Positions 18,423 through 27,005 of a DNA stretch of 37,325 bases are shown here, piece after piece. The first letter of the stretch is position 1. Each line of letters opens with the position of its first letter. This stretch comes from Candidatus Tayloriibacteriota bacterium (GTDB lineage Bacteria > Patescibacteriota > Minisyncoccia > Phycocordibacterales > PALSA-1337): assembly GCA_903857825.1 (NCBI GenBank), contig CAIOGI010000002.1, positions 1 through 37,325 on the forward strand. Direction: 5' to 3'. The notes beneath the pieces were generated by a model. The model ran no database searches. It was given only the letters and a program-made list of their open reading frames with translations, and was not told the DNA's origin. Both the position numbers and the translations under genes were made by a program.

Positions 18423-19043
18423 TTAATATTTTGGTAATCTTTGCGAAATAGTTGTCTGAAGTGAAAACTTAGTTTTATTTCTTTCTTTAATCCCATTTTC
18501 ACCATTTATATAAATTCGGATTATCGGCTGATTGACACTCACACTATCTACAGTTACAGAAGATGCGGTAATCTTTGTATCGGCTGAGATTATTGGATAA
18601 AATGAACCATTATGTAATACATTACAATCTGTATCAGTTGCGGGTTGTTCTGCTTTATAAATTGTTTGATCAATATATTTGTATGCGAATACAAGATTGC
18701 AGTTATTATTTAAATTTCTTTTTGAACTTTTGAATGCTATCATCCAATCTGACTTATTAGAACAAGATTGTGCAGAAATACCACCAGAAATTATATTACT
18801 ATTATTCCCATTAGAAGCCGCGGTATCACATCTATATACACTTCCCATTCTCATCTCTCTAGTCATAGCCTCAAGAGCATAATTTAGATTATTTATTGAT
18901 GTCTTTAAACTAATAGATTTCTGATTTGCATCCATGATTCTTACAAGTGCTCCTACAGATATGAGTGCAACCACAGAAAATATAGCCAGAGAAACCATCA
19001 TTTCGATTAAAGTAAAACCTTTTTTTAATGATTTTCTATTCAT
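18423..19043 (-). CDS. PilW/GspJ-like minor prepilin
   Basis: This 206-residue protein has leader KKGFTLIEMMVSLAIFSVVA with Glu at +5, and then a stretch typical of PilW/GspJ-type pseudopilins (NYALEAMTREMRMGSVYRC). It contains several cysteines, which is unusual for a small exported protein and could mean a disulfide. It sits in tandem between the FimT-like and PilV-like genes. Confidence 0.8.
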   Translation of the reverse strand: MNRKSLKKGFTLIEMMVSLAIFSVVALISVGALVRIMDANQKSISLKTSINNLNYALEAMTREMRMGSVYRCDTAASNGNNSNIISGGISAQSCSNKSDWMIAFKSSKRNLNNNCNLVFAYKYIDQTIYKAEQPATDTDCNVLHNGSFYPIISADTKITASSVTVDSVSVNQPIIRIYINGENGIKERNKTKFSLQTTISQRLPKY

Positions 19044-19063
19044 AATTGATTATTTTATATACT

Positions 19064-19684
19064 CTAGTTTTGTTGTTGGGCTTGTTGCGCTGCCTGTATT
19101 GTCACATTTTCTACACCTATTTGACCATTCGAACGAACAACTATTTTCTTCTTTGAACCATCAGTGGACTTTACAGTAATTTCAGCCATATTCATATTTG
19201 TCGTGCCTGCATCTCCTCTAATTATAGCATTCGGATCTGGTCTTCTAAAGCTTATTGTTAAAGTACTAACTGTAGTAGAACATGAGCCTGTATTGGTTAC
19301 ACACAGACTATCTATACTTGCTATATTTTTTATTTTCCTTGTTGTGAGAATTGCACCTAAACCATCATCAAAAAATCCATTAGAATTTATATCAGCAAAA
19401 AGAATAAAAACGTCAGAATTACTTTCAAATTCGACTCCAAATGGATATCTAAAATCATTTGAGAAATTTGCCGCAGCACCAGGTGCACTTTTTACATTCA
19501 ATCCATATGACTGAGCACTTCTAATATTTAAGGCTATATCATATGCAAGATTATTTAGTAGTATACCCTGATTAAAATTCCCATATCTAGTCATGAGTAG
19601 AGCTGTCATCAATGCAAATATACCAACTGATACTAACAGTTCCACCAATGTAAATCCTTTTATATTTTTTAATTTGCTTTTCAT
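19064..19684 (-). CDS. FimT/GspH-like minor prepilin
   Basis: This 206-residue protein has leader IKGFTLVELLVSVGIFALMT, followed by NLAYDIALNIRSAQSYGL, as in GspH/FimT pseudopilins. It contains a DINSNGFFDDG motif rich in Asp, possibly calcium-binding (inferred). It ends in a glutamine-rich tail (IQAAQQAQQQN). Its ATG shares one base with the pilD stop (TAATG), so the two are translationally coupled. Confidence 0.8.
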   Translation of the reverse strand: MKSKLKNIKGFTLVELLVSVGIFALMTALLMTRYGNFNQGILLNNLAYDIALNIRSAQSYGLNVKSAPGAAANFSNDFRYPFGVEFESNSDVFILFADINSNGFFDDGLGAILTTRKIKNIASIDSLCVTNTGSCSTTVSTLTISFRRPDPNAIIRGDAGTTNMNMAEITVKSTDGSKKKIVVRSNGQIGVENVTIQAAQQAQQQN

Positions 19685-20484
19685 TAATTAATAAAGAAAT
19701 AATCAATAAACGGCCTAAGATCTATAACCTGTATATTAAATAGCAGAACAAGATACATTCCAAGTATTAGGTAAGGACCAAAAGGTATTTCTTGCTTTGA
19801 CTTTAGCTTTTTGAAGACTATATACATCCAGATCACACTTACTATAGCTCCTATCCAGAATGCTAGAACAATAGCAGAAATGCCTGAGAAAATTCCTAGT
19901 ACCCAACCTATACCAAGCACCAACTTCGCATCACCAAAACCCATCCAGGTCCCCTTTGACAGCCAAAACATAAGAGCAAAAGGTAGGGCTAGCACTGGTC
20001 CAGCTAATAATGCCGATACCGAGGGAATAGCAAATGATAAATCTGGAGATATAAATAATCTAGCAAATGCAACAACAGCGAATGTATATACTAGAGGGTC
20101 AGGAATTATCTTATGCTTTATATCATAAATAGTAATAATCAAAAGCAGACAAGTTATAAATATGTAAAAGATAGTGTCGAAACTAGCCAGAACTGTTACG
20201 GGAGGAAATACATAGAAAATCATAACGAAAAGAATACCTGCAACTGATTCAATGACAGGATATTGCCAGGATATTTTGCTCTTGCACTTTTTACACTTTC
20301 CCCATTGAAAAAGAAAACTAAAAATAGGAATAAGTTCATGCCAAGTAAGATTCTTTCCACAAGAAAAACATTTTGATCGGCCATTCAATGTCATACCAGT
20401 GTTATAACGCAATGCTACAACATTCAAGAAACTACCGATCAAAGTTCCTAATATAAATGAAAAAATTAGAAAATAAGTAGTCAT
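19684..20484 (-). CDS. pilD: Prepilin peptidase / N-methyltransferase
   Basis: This 266-residue polytopic protein begins with LGTLIGSFLNVVALR. The cytoplasmic zinc ribbon CFSCGKNLTWHELIPIFSF with CKKCKSKISWQYPVIE is the N-methyltransferase part. The two catalytic Asp are in YDIKHKIIPD and MGFGDAKLVLG, both A24-family motifs. It removes the leader of all pilins in this cluster and methylates the new N-terminal Phe. It follows the pilin gene by five bases. Confidence 0.95.
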   Translation of the reverse strand: MTTYFLIFSFILGTLIGSFLNVVALRYNTGMTLNGRSKCFSCGKNLTWHELIPIFSFLFQWGKCKKCKSKISWQYPVIESVAGILFVMIFYVFPPVTVLASFDTIFYIFITCLLLIITIYDIKHKIIPDPLVYTFAVVAFARLFISPDLSFAIPSVSALLAGPVLALPFALMFWLSKGTWMGFGDAKLVLGIGWVLGIFSGISAIVLAFWIGAIVSVIWMYIVFKKLKSKQEIPFGPYLILGMYLVLLFNIQVIDLRPFIDYFFIN

Positions 20485-20489
20485 CTATT

Positions 20490-20981
20490 TTATTTTGGTA
20501 CTACGCAATAATATTTCGCAGCAGCACCACAATTCTTGGTCCCTATACTGCCACTACTGAAGCTGTCCTGAAAAACTGAACTATCGGTCTCAAGTTGTGC
20601 TCCTAAAATATAATCATAACGGGGTGTCCCGGTATTTGTTATGATGTAATCATATGAAACAGTAGCGCTTTCCTGAGGAATCTTTGAAATAAAGCTATTT
20701 AATGTCATACCTGGGCAACGTGCACTGTCTATTGGGTCACCTAATTGACTATTAGAAATTACATTACTTGTATATGCTGCAGGATAAGTGCCACATTTAT
20801 CAAATATCATTTCCAAAGTTAGCTGTATCTGCGCTAGATCTGAGATTCTCTTTGCGTCTCTTGCCTTCGCTTTTGCCTGCGTAAAGTTTGCTGTTACTAT
20901 AGCTGTCAATATACCGATAATTGCAATAACGACTAATAACTCTACTAATGTAAATCCTTTTTTGTTTGAGAAATATTTCAT
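20490..20981 (-). CDS. Type IV prepilin (pilin-like)
   Basis: This 163-residue protein has leader MKYFSNKKGFTLVELLVVIA, cleaved after Gly, Phe at +1 and Glu at +5. A single hydrophobic helix follows, then AKAKARDAKRISDLAQIQLTLEMIFDKCGTYP, common in PilA/GspG-like pilins of this lineage. A C-terminal Cys pair (KNCGAAAKYYC) could form a disulfide. The promoter TGCTATAAT (20988-20996) is exactly six bases before the ATG. It is the first gene of the pilD/minor-pilin run. Confidence 0.88.
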   Translation of the reverse strand: MKYFSNKKGFTLVELLVVIAIIGILTAIVTANFTQAKAKARDAKRISDLAQIQLTLEMIFDKCGTYPAAYTSNVISNSQLGDPIDSARCPGMTLNSFISKIPQESATVSYDYIITNTGTPRYDYILGAQLETDSSVFQDSFSSGSIGTKNCGAAAKYYCVVPK

Positions 20982-20987
20982 AAGTTA

Positions 20988-20996
20988 ATTATAGCA
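20988..20996 (-). promoter_or_regulatory. Extended -10 promoter of the second pilin (leaderless)
   Basis: Read on the minus strand, TGCTATAAT is followed by six bases and ATG. The TG extension explains the lack of a good -35. Confidence 0.6.
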
Positions 20997-20999
20997 AAG

Positions 21000-21240
21000 A
21001 TTGTCAATAAATTATACAAGAGAAGTCCACAGATGTATTTTGGTTGAGCTTATGTGGGTTATAAAACCAAAATCGAGATATTTAGAGAACTCTCAGACTA
21101 AGAATTTGACTTTGATTTTGGATTTAGTAATATACAAAGTAGCACTTGGATGGGCTTGCCCTCTCACGGTCAATGTTTATCCAAACCGTAGCCAAGTGCC
21201 AACAAAGCATGTCACAAAAGTGGCATTTTTTGTTATTTAA
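21000..21240 (+). ncRNA. Candidate structured RNA with three-way junction and terminator
   Basis: The plus strand ends in a clear intrinsic terminator: ATGTCAC-AAAA-GTGGCAT (21209-21226) plus six T. Just before it GCACTTGG (21142-21149) pairs with CCAAGTGC (21192-21199) and encloses GGG-CTTG-CCC and ACGGT/ACCGT, a three-way junction. Further 5', TTTTGGTT (21038-21045) can pair with AACCAAAA (21065-21072), while the overlapping CCAAAATC (21067-21074) can instead pair with GATTTTGG (21114-21121), so the two folds exclude each other. No family was recognised. No plus-strand gene follows, so a free-standing RNA fits better than a riboswitch. The 79-codon track ORF here is probably not real. Confidence 0.45.
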
Positions 21241-21737
21241 TCTAACTCCAGATTACCCTCGTACATTTTTCTTTTATTAATAGGTTCAATTTGTTTCCAA
21301 AAAGGTATGATACTCCAAAAATATGGTTGTTTATCCTCTATTTGTTTAACAATTATTTTAATTCTTACTTTCTTATCAATCACAGCAATGAATTCATAAT
21401 ATGTTGTATCTACCAAGTTATATTCATTTCTATGGTTACTTCTGTTTAATTCAAATGTCTTTGTCTCATTTATTCCTTGTAGGGTTTTTGAGTCTTGAAC
21501 AATAATTGGTGCAAATTTTAGTAATTTCATCCTAATATATTGATCATAAACAAGCCTGGCTTTATGTTTTTCTTTAAATTTTAAATGTTCTTTACCCTTA
21601 GAATTGAAAATTATCTTTTGCTTTAAATATGGGCACCAAATCTCTTGAAATCTGCTGTATAGTAATTCGGCTTTTTCCTTAATTTCATCAAAATCAATAG
21701 GTTTTTCTTTCCCCATATTTACTTTATATTTCTCCAT
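21237..21737 (-). CDS. Possible PBECR-like (barnase/EndoU/ColicinE5-D/RelE-type) nuclease-domain protein
   Basis: This 166-residue soluble protein lies between the two pilin genes. The pattern WCPYLKQKIIFNSKGKEHLKF, then YIRMKLLKFAPIIVQDSKTLQGI, then FIAVIDKKVRIKIIVKQIED and PYFWSIIPFW resembles phage-associated nuclease-like domains of the PBECR group, which are often annotated on mobile elements. No immunity gene is evident next to it. The assignment rests on memory of the pattern and is tentative; function and substrate are unknown. Its end overlaps the plus-strand terminator. Confidence 0.65.
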   Translation of the reverse strand: MEKYKVNMGKEKPIDFDEIKEKAELLYSRFQEIWCPYLKQKIIFNSKGKEHLKFKEKHKARLVYDQYIRMKLLKFAPIIVQDSKTLQGINETKTFELNRSNHRNEYNLVDTTYYEFIAVIDKKVRIKIIVKQIEDKQPYFWSIIPFWKQIEPINKRKMYEGNLELD

Positions 21738-21862
21738 ATCTTATATAATTAAATTAATAATTGCATAAAGACTAGCAAATAGTTCTTAAGAAATTATAAA
21801 GATTTTGTCAAAAAACGGTATTAGGTAATAAATTTTTGAATTACACCAGCCTCACAAACCAA

Positions 21863-21888
21863 AACCCACCTTTTTGAGGAGGTGGGTT
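21863..21888 (-). terminator. Intrinsic terminator after pilA
   Basis: The minus strand has a perfect 9-bp stem AACCCACCT/AGGTGGGTT with an 8-base loop, followed by TTGGTTTG, 26 bases after the pilin stop. It would separate the abundant pilin from downstream genes. Confidence 0.75.
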
Positions 21889-21914
21889 AGTAAAAGATTG
21901 TCTTATGTACTTAA

Positions 21915-22421
21915 TTATTGACAAACACCCCCGGTAATCTGTCCAACTGCTGGAGCTGTAGTAGCAGGTCCTGCTGTCAATTTTACATTACCACTATTAT
22001 CTACACACTGAATACCAGTACCATCAGGCAATGTAGCTGCTATAGCAAATTTAGTAGGACTGGAAGCACTATCCACAGAACAAGTAATCATACTTGCAGT
22101 AGTATTATTTAAAATACCAGTTACTATAGCTTTCACACCATTTTTTGTAACATAGTATGCCCCAGTTGCAACAGTACCTGTACAACCAACATCTCCAACA
22201 CCTACGACACCTGCAAGAGCTGCTGGGCCATAAGCTCCGCCATCCGCCTCAACTTCCATTTGCGTACGAAAACTGACCAACTGTGCCTTGATAGATGAAG
22301 CCTTCCCCTTTGATCTCGCTGTTGATAGCGAAGCTAGAACAACTGATGACAAAATACCAATAATAGCGATAACGACTAGCAATTCAATCAATGTAAAACC
22401 TTTTGTATTATTCTTCTTCAT
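21915..22421 (-). CDS. pilA: Major type IV pilin (PilA-like)
   Basis: This 168-residue protein has leader MKKNNTKGFTLIELLVVIAI with cleavage after Gly and Glu at +5, then a hydrophobic helix and ASLSTARSKGKASSIKAQLVSFRTQMEVEA. The exterior is Gly/Ala/Thr-rich with Cys pairs (VGCTGT, MITCSVD, IQCVDN, GGVCQ). It has its own promoter (22474-22482) and its own terminator, which fits a highly expressed major pilin, although the choice between the two pilin genes as the major one is inference. Confidence 0.88.
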   Translation of the reverse strand: MKKNNTKGFTLIELLVVIAIIGILSSVVLASLSTARSKGKASSIKAQLVSFRTQMEVEADGGAYGPAALAGVVGVGDVGCTGTVATGAYYVTKNGVKAIVTGILNNTTASMITCSVDSASSPTKFAIAATLPDGTGIQCVDNSGNVKLTAGPATTAPAVGQITGGVCQ

Positions 22422-22473
22422 AACAAATTAAATTAACTTATAATAAAACTTAATAATTAAACTTATAGGACTA

Positions 22474-22482
22474 ATTATAGCA
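22474..22482 (-). promoter_or_regulatory. Promoter of pilA (extended -10)
   Basis: On the minus strand TGCTATAAT lies 52 bases before the ATG, with TTGCAC upstream at 19-base spacing. Unlike its neighbours this gene would have a leader of about 45 bases. Confidence 0.55.
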
Positions 22483-22499
22483 AGGAAAACGGAAACAAG

Positions 22500-22580
22500 T
22501 GCAATGTCTATGTGGATAACTCCGGGAATCCCCCTTGCGGGGAACAATTAGCAAATTGATCCTAGGGATAACTAATCCCT
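22500..22580 (-). other. Three consecutive hairpins between pilC and pilA
   Basis: On the minus strand, after the pilC stop come GGGAT-TAGTT-ATCCC, CAATT-TGCT-AATTG and TCCCC-GCAA-GGGGA. A perfect DnaA-box-like TTATCCACA (22511-22519) follows. No T run follows any stem, so they are not standard terminators; they may stabilise or attenuate the pil mRNA. Confidence 0.45.
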
Positions 22581-22583
22581 CAC

Positions 22584-23792
22584 CTACTGCGACCCTGCAA
22601 TATTATAAATAGGTATGAGGACAGAGGCTAGAAGCACAGCGACACCACCTCCAAGACACACTATCATGAGGGGTTCAATAAGATCTACGAGCGCGTCAAC
22701 AGCAGTAGTAACTTCACGAGCATAAAATCTTGCAAGAGTTTTCAAGATAGCACCAAGTTCACCAGACTCTTCTCCAACCTTAATCATTTGAATCATAATT
22801 CCTGGAATTTCACTATTATTTGAAAGTGCCTCAGATACAGCCTTACCTCCTCTTACAGAATCCACTGCATCAGCAAGAATTTTTTGATATACAGTATTGT
22901 TTATAACAGAAGAAGTCAATTCTAGAGCACGAATCATAGGAATTCCCGAAACCAGCATTGTATTCATATTGTCTGCAAGTCTTGACCAATATAATTTTCT
23001 AAATAAGGCACCAACATAAGGCACACCCAACTTAACTTTATCAAATATCTCTTTACCTGTAGGTGTTCTTATATATTTGACCAAGAAAAATCCACCGATA
23101 ATCACCGCACCGAGTACGATAAAACCATAACTAGTTAGGAAATTACTAATACCAAGTATAATTTTTGTATATATTGGAATTTCTTGACCTGAATCAGTAA
23201 GAATTGCACTAATCTTGGGAATAACCATAGTAAACATAAGAATCATAACTGTGATAAATGTCATAATAACAAAGGCAGGATATACCAATGCACCCTTTGC
23301 TTTTGATACAAGCTCATATGTACGGTCCAAATAATCAGCAAGATAGCTAAATGTATCATTTAATTTACCCGACTCTTCTCCAGCTTTCACCATACTTGTA
23401 TAGAATTCAGAAAAGATTTTTGGGTGTCTCGCTAAAGCTGCAGAAATTTGACTTCCTGATTGTAAGTCATCAGCAATAATATTTAGCTTCGAGCCAAGAA
23501 GTTTATTCTCTGTCTCAGCTCCCAATAGACGAAATATTCTCAACGCCGACACCTGTGCCTCAAAAAGTGTCGCCAACTGACGTGACAATATAACGACATC
23601 TTTGTTTGACACTCTCTCAAACCATGTAATGTTCATTGCCATGAGACCTTTCTTGGTTTCTGCTTCATTTATATTAAGAATAACCAAACCCCTTCTTTGT
23701 AAGGAAGAAATTGCAATGTCCACATTTACAGCATCTATTGTGCCATTTTTGGGAGCTGCTGTTTGATCTACCGCCTGATATGTAAAAAGCAT
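22584..23792 (-). CDS. pilC: Type IV pilus inner-membrane platform protein
   Basis: This 402-residue protein is full length. Two GspF domains are seen: one with LSRQLATLFEAQVSALRIFRL and VKAGEESGKLNDTFSYLADYL, and one with YWSRLADNMNTMLVSGIPMIRALE and IKVGEESGELGAILKTLARFY. Membrane helices follow each repeat, and the C-terminus is LIPIYNIAGSQ. PilC couples the PilB and PilT motors to pilin insertion and removal. It lies nine bases after pilT in the same operon. Confidence 0.95.
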   Translation of the reverse strand: MLFTYQAVDQTAAPKNGTIDAVNVDIAISSLQRRGLVILNINEAETKKGLMAMNITWFERVSNKDVVILSRQLATLFEAQVSALRIFRLLGAETENKLLGSKLNIIADDLQSGSQISAALARHPKIFSEFYTSMVKAGEESGKLNDTFSYLADYLDRTYELVSKAKGALVYPAFVIMTFITVMILMFTMVIPKISAILTDSGQEIPIYTKIILGISNFLTSYGFIVLGAVIIGGFFLVKYIRTPTGKEIFDKVKLGVPYVGALFRKLYWSRLADNMNTMLVSGIPMIRALELTSSVINNTVYQKILADAVDSVRGGKAVSEALSNNSEIPGIMIQMIKVGEESGELGAILKTLARFYAREVTTAVDALVDLIEPLMIVCLGGGVAVLLASVLIPIYNIAGSQ

Positions 23793-23800
23793 AATATTTT

Positions 23801-24859
23801 TTAAATTAAACGATCTAGTATTCTAGGATCCGTAGAGTTCAGATATGCACTTTCTGTAGTTATTTCTCCGGCCCGGACCAGTTCAGCTAGAGAACGATGC
23901 ATATCTATCATACCATCTCCAGAACTAGTCTCTATAACAGTATTTATCTCATGAATTCTTTTTTCACGAATAAGATTTGATACAGCATTATTATTAATCA
24001 ATAGTTCATAAGCAGGAATCAAACCACCAGAAATACGAGGTATTAGACGCTGTGAAAATATACCAGTCATACTACTTGCTAGCTGAACTCGTATTTGATC
24101 TTGTTGCCCAGATGGGAATGAATCGATGATACGGTTGATTGTCTGTGCGGCGTTGTTTGTATGTAATGTAGAAAATACGAGGTGACCTGTTTCAGCCGCG
24201 GTCACAGCAGTGGCCATTGTCTCTATATCACGCATTTCACCAACAAGACAAACATCAATATCTTGTCTAAACATAGAAATAAGAGCATCTTTAAAGTCAG
24301 GAGTATCTATTCTAACCTCTCTTTGATCAATAGATGATTTCTTTGATTCGTATAGATATTCAACTGGATCCTCAATGGTCATAATATGCTCACTTCTTGT
24401 CTGATTTATCATTTCAATAAGCGCAGCAAGGGTCGTAGACTTACCTTGTCCTATTGGACCTACCACCAAAAAGAAACCCTGTTGCTTGTGTGTAAAGCTT
24501 TCCAAGATCGGAGGAAGATTCAGTTCTTCCAATGTCTTTATTTTCTTTGGAATAAGTCTCAATGCTACAGACAATGCACCTTGTCTATAGTATGCATTAC
24601 CTCGAAAACGAGATTCTACTAAACTGTACGAAAAATCCACATCCCTGTCTTTCTCCAATAGAATCTTATTTTTATCATTAAGAAAAACATCAAGGTATCC
24701 TTTCATGTCTACATCTGTAGTTATACTTTTTTTAGCCAAGGGTATTAGAGAACCTGCAACTCTAATAATAGGATGTCTGCCATCTGACAAATGGAGATCA
24801 GACGCATTCTCATTTACTACTAGATCAACCAATTGCTCAATTTCTTTTTTATAATCCAT
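23801..24859 (-). CDS. pilT: Pilus retraction ATPase
   Basis: This 352-residue protein has an N-terminal PAS-like part (ASDLHLSDGRHPIIRVAGSL), Walker A GPIGQGKSTT (G-P-I-G-Q in place of the usual G-P-T-G-S), Asp box EDPVEY, Walker B VCLVGEMRD, His box FSTLHTNNA and the retraction motif VSNLIREKRIHEI close to the canonical AIRNLIRE. It powers pilus retraction, giving twitching and DNA uptake. It is immediately downstream of the CheY-like gene. Confidence 0.95.
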   Translation of the reverse strand: MDYKKEIEQLVDLVVNENASDLHLSDGRHPIIRVAGSLIPLAKKSITTDVDMKGYLDVFLNDKNKILLEKDRDVDFSYSLVESRFRGNAYYRQGALSVALRLIPKKIKTLEELNLPPILESFTHKQQGFFLVVGPIGQGKSTTLAALIEMINQTRSEHIMTIEDPVEYLYESKKSSIDQREVRIDTPDFKDALISMFRQDIDVCLVGEMRDIETMATAVTAAETGHLVFSTLHTNNAAQTINRIIDSFPSGQQDQIRVQLASSMTGIFSQRLIPRISGGLIPAYELLINNNAVSNLIREKRIHEINTVIETSSGDGMIDMHRSLAELVRAGEITTESAYLNSTDPRILDRLI

Positions 24860-24860
24860 T

Positions 24861-25256
24861 TTATTGTTTGTTAACGGATGAATAAATCTTTTGAACCTCC
24901 GCCAAAACTTCAGAAGGAATCGTGGTTGCTTTTATTATATAACCGTCAACATCGAGTTGCTTCGCTTTGGCGACATCGTCAGTTAATCCCTGATTGGTTA
25001 GCATAATTATAACAGAATTCTTCGCAAGTTTCTCTGTTCTTATAGTTGATAGTAGATCAATTCCATTCATTCCAGGCATTACAACATCCAATAGAATAAT
25101 ATCTGGCTCTGATCCATCTCTAAGTAATTTCAAAGCATCTTCAGAGTTTTGTAATGTATGAACATCAAAACCATTATTAGAAAACTTGACAGAATACATA
25201 TCAAGTAGAAACTTATCATCGTCAACGAATAGAATACTTAATTGTTTTTTTTCCAT
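24861..25256 (-). CDS. CheY-like single-domain response regulator
   Basis: This 131-residue receiver has no output domain. The acidic pocket is FVDDD, the phospho-acceptor is Asp57 in IILLDVVMPGMNG, then Thr in IIMLTNQG and Lys in DGYIIKATTIP. It sits between pilB (12-base gap) and pilT (one-base gap), so it probably controls the pilus motors by protein contact, as PilG/PilH-type regulators do. No kinase gene is in the window. Confidence 0.9.
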   Translation of the reverse strand: MEKKQLSILFVDDDKFLLDMYSVKFSNNGFDVHTLQNSEDALKLLRDGSEPDIILLDVVMPGMNGIDLLSTIRTEKLAKNSVIIMLTNQGLTDDVAKAKQLDVDGYIIKATTIPSEVLAEVQKIYSSVNKQ

Positions 25257-25268
25257 ACTATTATTGTA

Positions 25269-26984
25269 CTATAATTTATTTACTTCCTCAAATGGAATAA
25301 TCTTCTTAAATGCCTTTATTAAAGCATCCTCTTTCATTGTTAGCATGCCCTTTTGTCTCAATACACGAGAAATCTCGATTTCATTTGGATTAGTCAATAT
25401 AATAGATTCAATATCTTTATCCATTTTCATAACTTCAAATACAGCCATTCTACCTCTAGTACCTCTAGGACAATCCGGTGTGGGTGTAATACCGTACACG
25501 GTATCAGAAAAAGGAATTTCTTTTTTATACTGCTCTGGAAGAGTTGAAAATTGTTTGTCGATCATCATTTTTATACTACCCTCAACTGGCATAGGTTTAC
25601 CAGCACCAGGTGGAAATGTTCCAACAAGTCTCTGTGCTATAGCCATTATGAGAGTTGGTGCAATAAGGTAAGGATCGATACCCATATCTATAAGACGAGG
25701 AATAACTCCAGCCGCATCATTGGTGTGAAGCGTAGAAAATACAAGGTGTCCAGTAAGGGCAGCCTGCACTGCGAGCTGAGCAGTTTCATTATCTCGAATC
25801 TCTCCAACCATGATTATGTCTGGATCTTGTCTAAGAGTTGTCCTAAGTCCAGATGCGAATGTATATCCAATTTCTGGCCGAACTTGTGATTGACTAACTC
25901 CTTCCATATTATATTCTATAGGATCTTCCAAAGACAAAACATTGTAAGCCTCTCTATCTACTTCATTTAACATCGAATAAAGCGATGTTGACTTACCAGA
26001 ACCTGTAGGACCTGTGATCAAGATTAGGCCATATGGACGCTGTATAGCTTCACGAATAGTCAATAGATTTTTTTCAGTAAGTCCTATCTGATCAAGGTTC
26101 TTTACACCCTTTTCCTGATCAAGAATACGCATCACGACCTTTTCGCCATAATACGCTGGAAATGTAGAAACACGGAAATCAATCTTCCTGCCATCTATTC
26201 TTGCAGAAAATCTACCGTCTTGAGGTTTACGCTTCTCATCAAGCTTCATATTTGACAACACTTTTATACGAGCAACCACAGCACTGTGTACTTGTGGTGG
26301 CAAAACCAAGCTTGTATTCAATGTACCATCAACACGAAATCTGACTCTCACTTTGTCCCTCATATGTTCAATGTGCACATCAGAAGCATTACCCTCGGTT
26401 GCATAACGTACAATAGTAGCTACTATTTTTACCACGGGAGCATCTTCAATTATTGATGACCCCTCGCTTTCATCCTCACTTGCTTTTCGTAATTTGACAA
26501 TACTTTCTGAGTCGACAGATAGCACAGTTTCCAATTCAGTAAGAGCTCTTGATACTTCTCCACTAATACCCTTATAAGATTCGATTACCTTTTGATAATC
26601 CTCTATAGTAATTAAAAAAACCTTATACGGAATGTTACTCTTCGCTGCAATAAAGTTCAATGCATCTCTTGCTTCTATATTATCTGGATCAACAATACCA
26701 ACTTCTAGAGTGCCCTCCTTAAGACCTATTGGTACAAATTTGTAATGTACAGCGGATTCTTCTGAAATATAATCCAATACTTCAAATGGAACAGATGCAT
26801 CTCCTATTGTTCTTACAGGAATATTTAAAAACTCACCTCTTGCTTGTAATATATCTTCTATACGGACACCCACTTCTAGCAATATCTTATCAATAGACTC
26901 TCCTGTTGAGATTCTCTCTTTAATCTCTCTAGTATTATCTTTTGTTATAAGATTTTTGTTTAAAAGTATATCTACTACACTCAT
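25269..26984 (-). CDS. pilB: Pilus assembly ATPase
   Basis: This 571-residue protein has an N-terminal GspE-N domain (RGEFLNIPVRTIG), then the ATPase core with VRFRVDGTL, Walker A GPTGSGKSTS, Asp box EDPIEY, Walker B IIMVGEIRD and His box FSTLHTND. The C-terminal part keeps only PDCPRGTRGR of the usual tetracysteine zinc site, because RLVGTFPPG replaces the normal RLC-x-x-C. It powers pilin polymerisation through PilC. Confidence 0.95.
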   Translation of the reverse strand: MSVVDILLNKNLITKDNTREIKERISTGESIDKILLEVGVRIEDILQARGEFLNIPVRTIGDASVPFEVLDYISEESAVHYKFVPIGLKEGTLEVGIVDPDNIEARDALNFIAAKSNIPYKVFLITIEDYQKVIESYKGISGEVSRALTELETVLSVDSESIVKLRKASEDESEGSSIIEDAPVVKIVATIVRYATEGNASDVHIEHMRDKVRVRFRVDGTLNTSLVLPPQVHSAVVARIKVLSNMKLDEKRKPQDGRFSARIDGRKIDFRVSTFPAYYGEKVVMRILDQEKGVKNLDQIGLTEKNLLTIREAIQRPYGLILITGPTGSGKSTSLYSMLNEVDREAYNVLSLEDPIEYNMEGVSQSQVRPEIGYTFASGLRTTLRQDPDIIMVGEIRDNETAQLAVQAALTGHLVFSTLHTNDAAGVIPRLIDMGIDPYLIAPTLIMAIAQRLVGTFPPGAGKPMPVEGSIKMMIDKQFSTLPEQYKKEIPFSDTVYGITPTPDCPRGTRGRMAVFEVMKMDKDIESIILTNPNEIEISRVLRQKGMLTMKEDALIKAFKKIIPFEEVNKL

Positions 26985-27005
26985 ATATTATAATGATCAA
27001 TTATT

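Noticed and set aside
21001-21240. 79-codon plus-strand ORF
   Set aside because: It overlaps the structured RNA candidate and its terminator and has no ribosome site or recognisable sequence.
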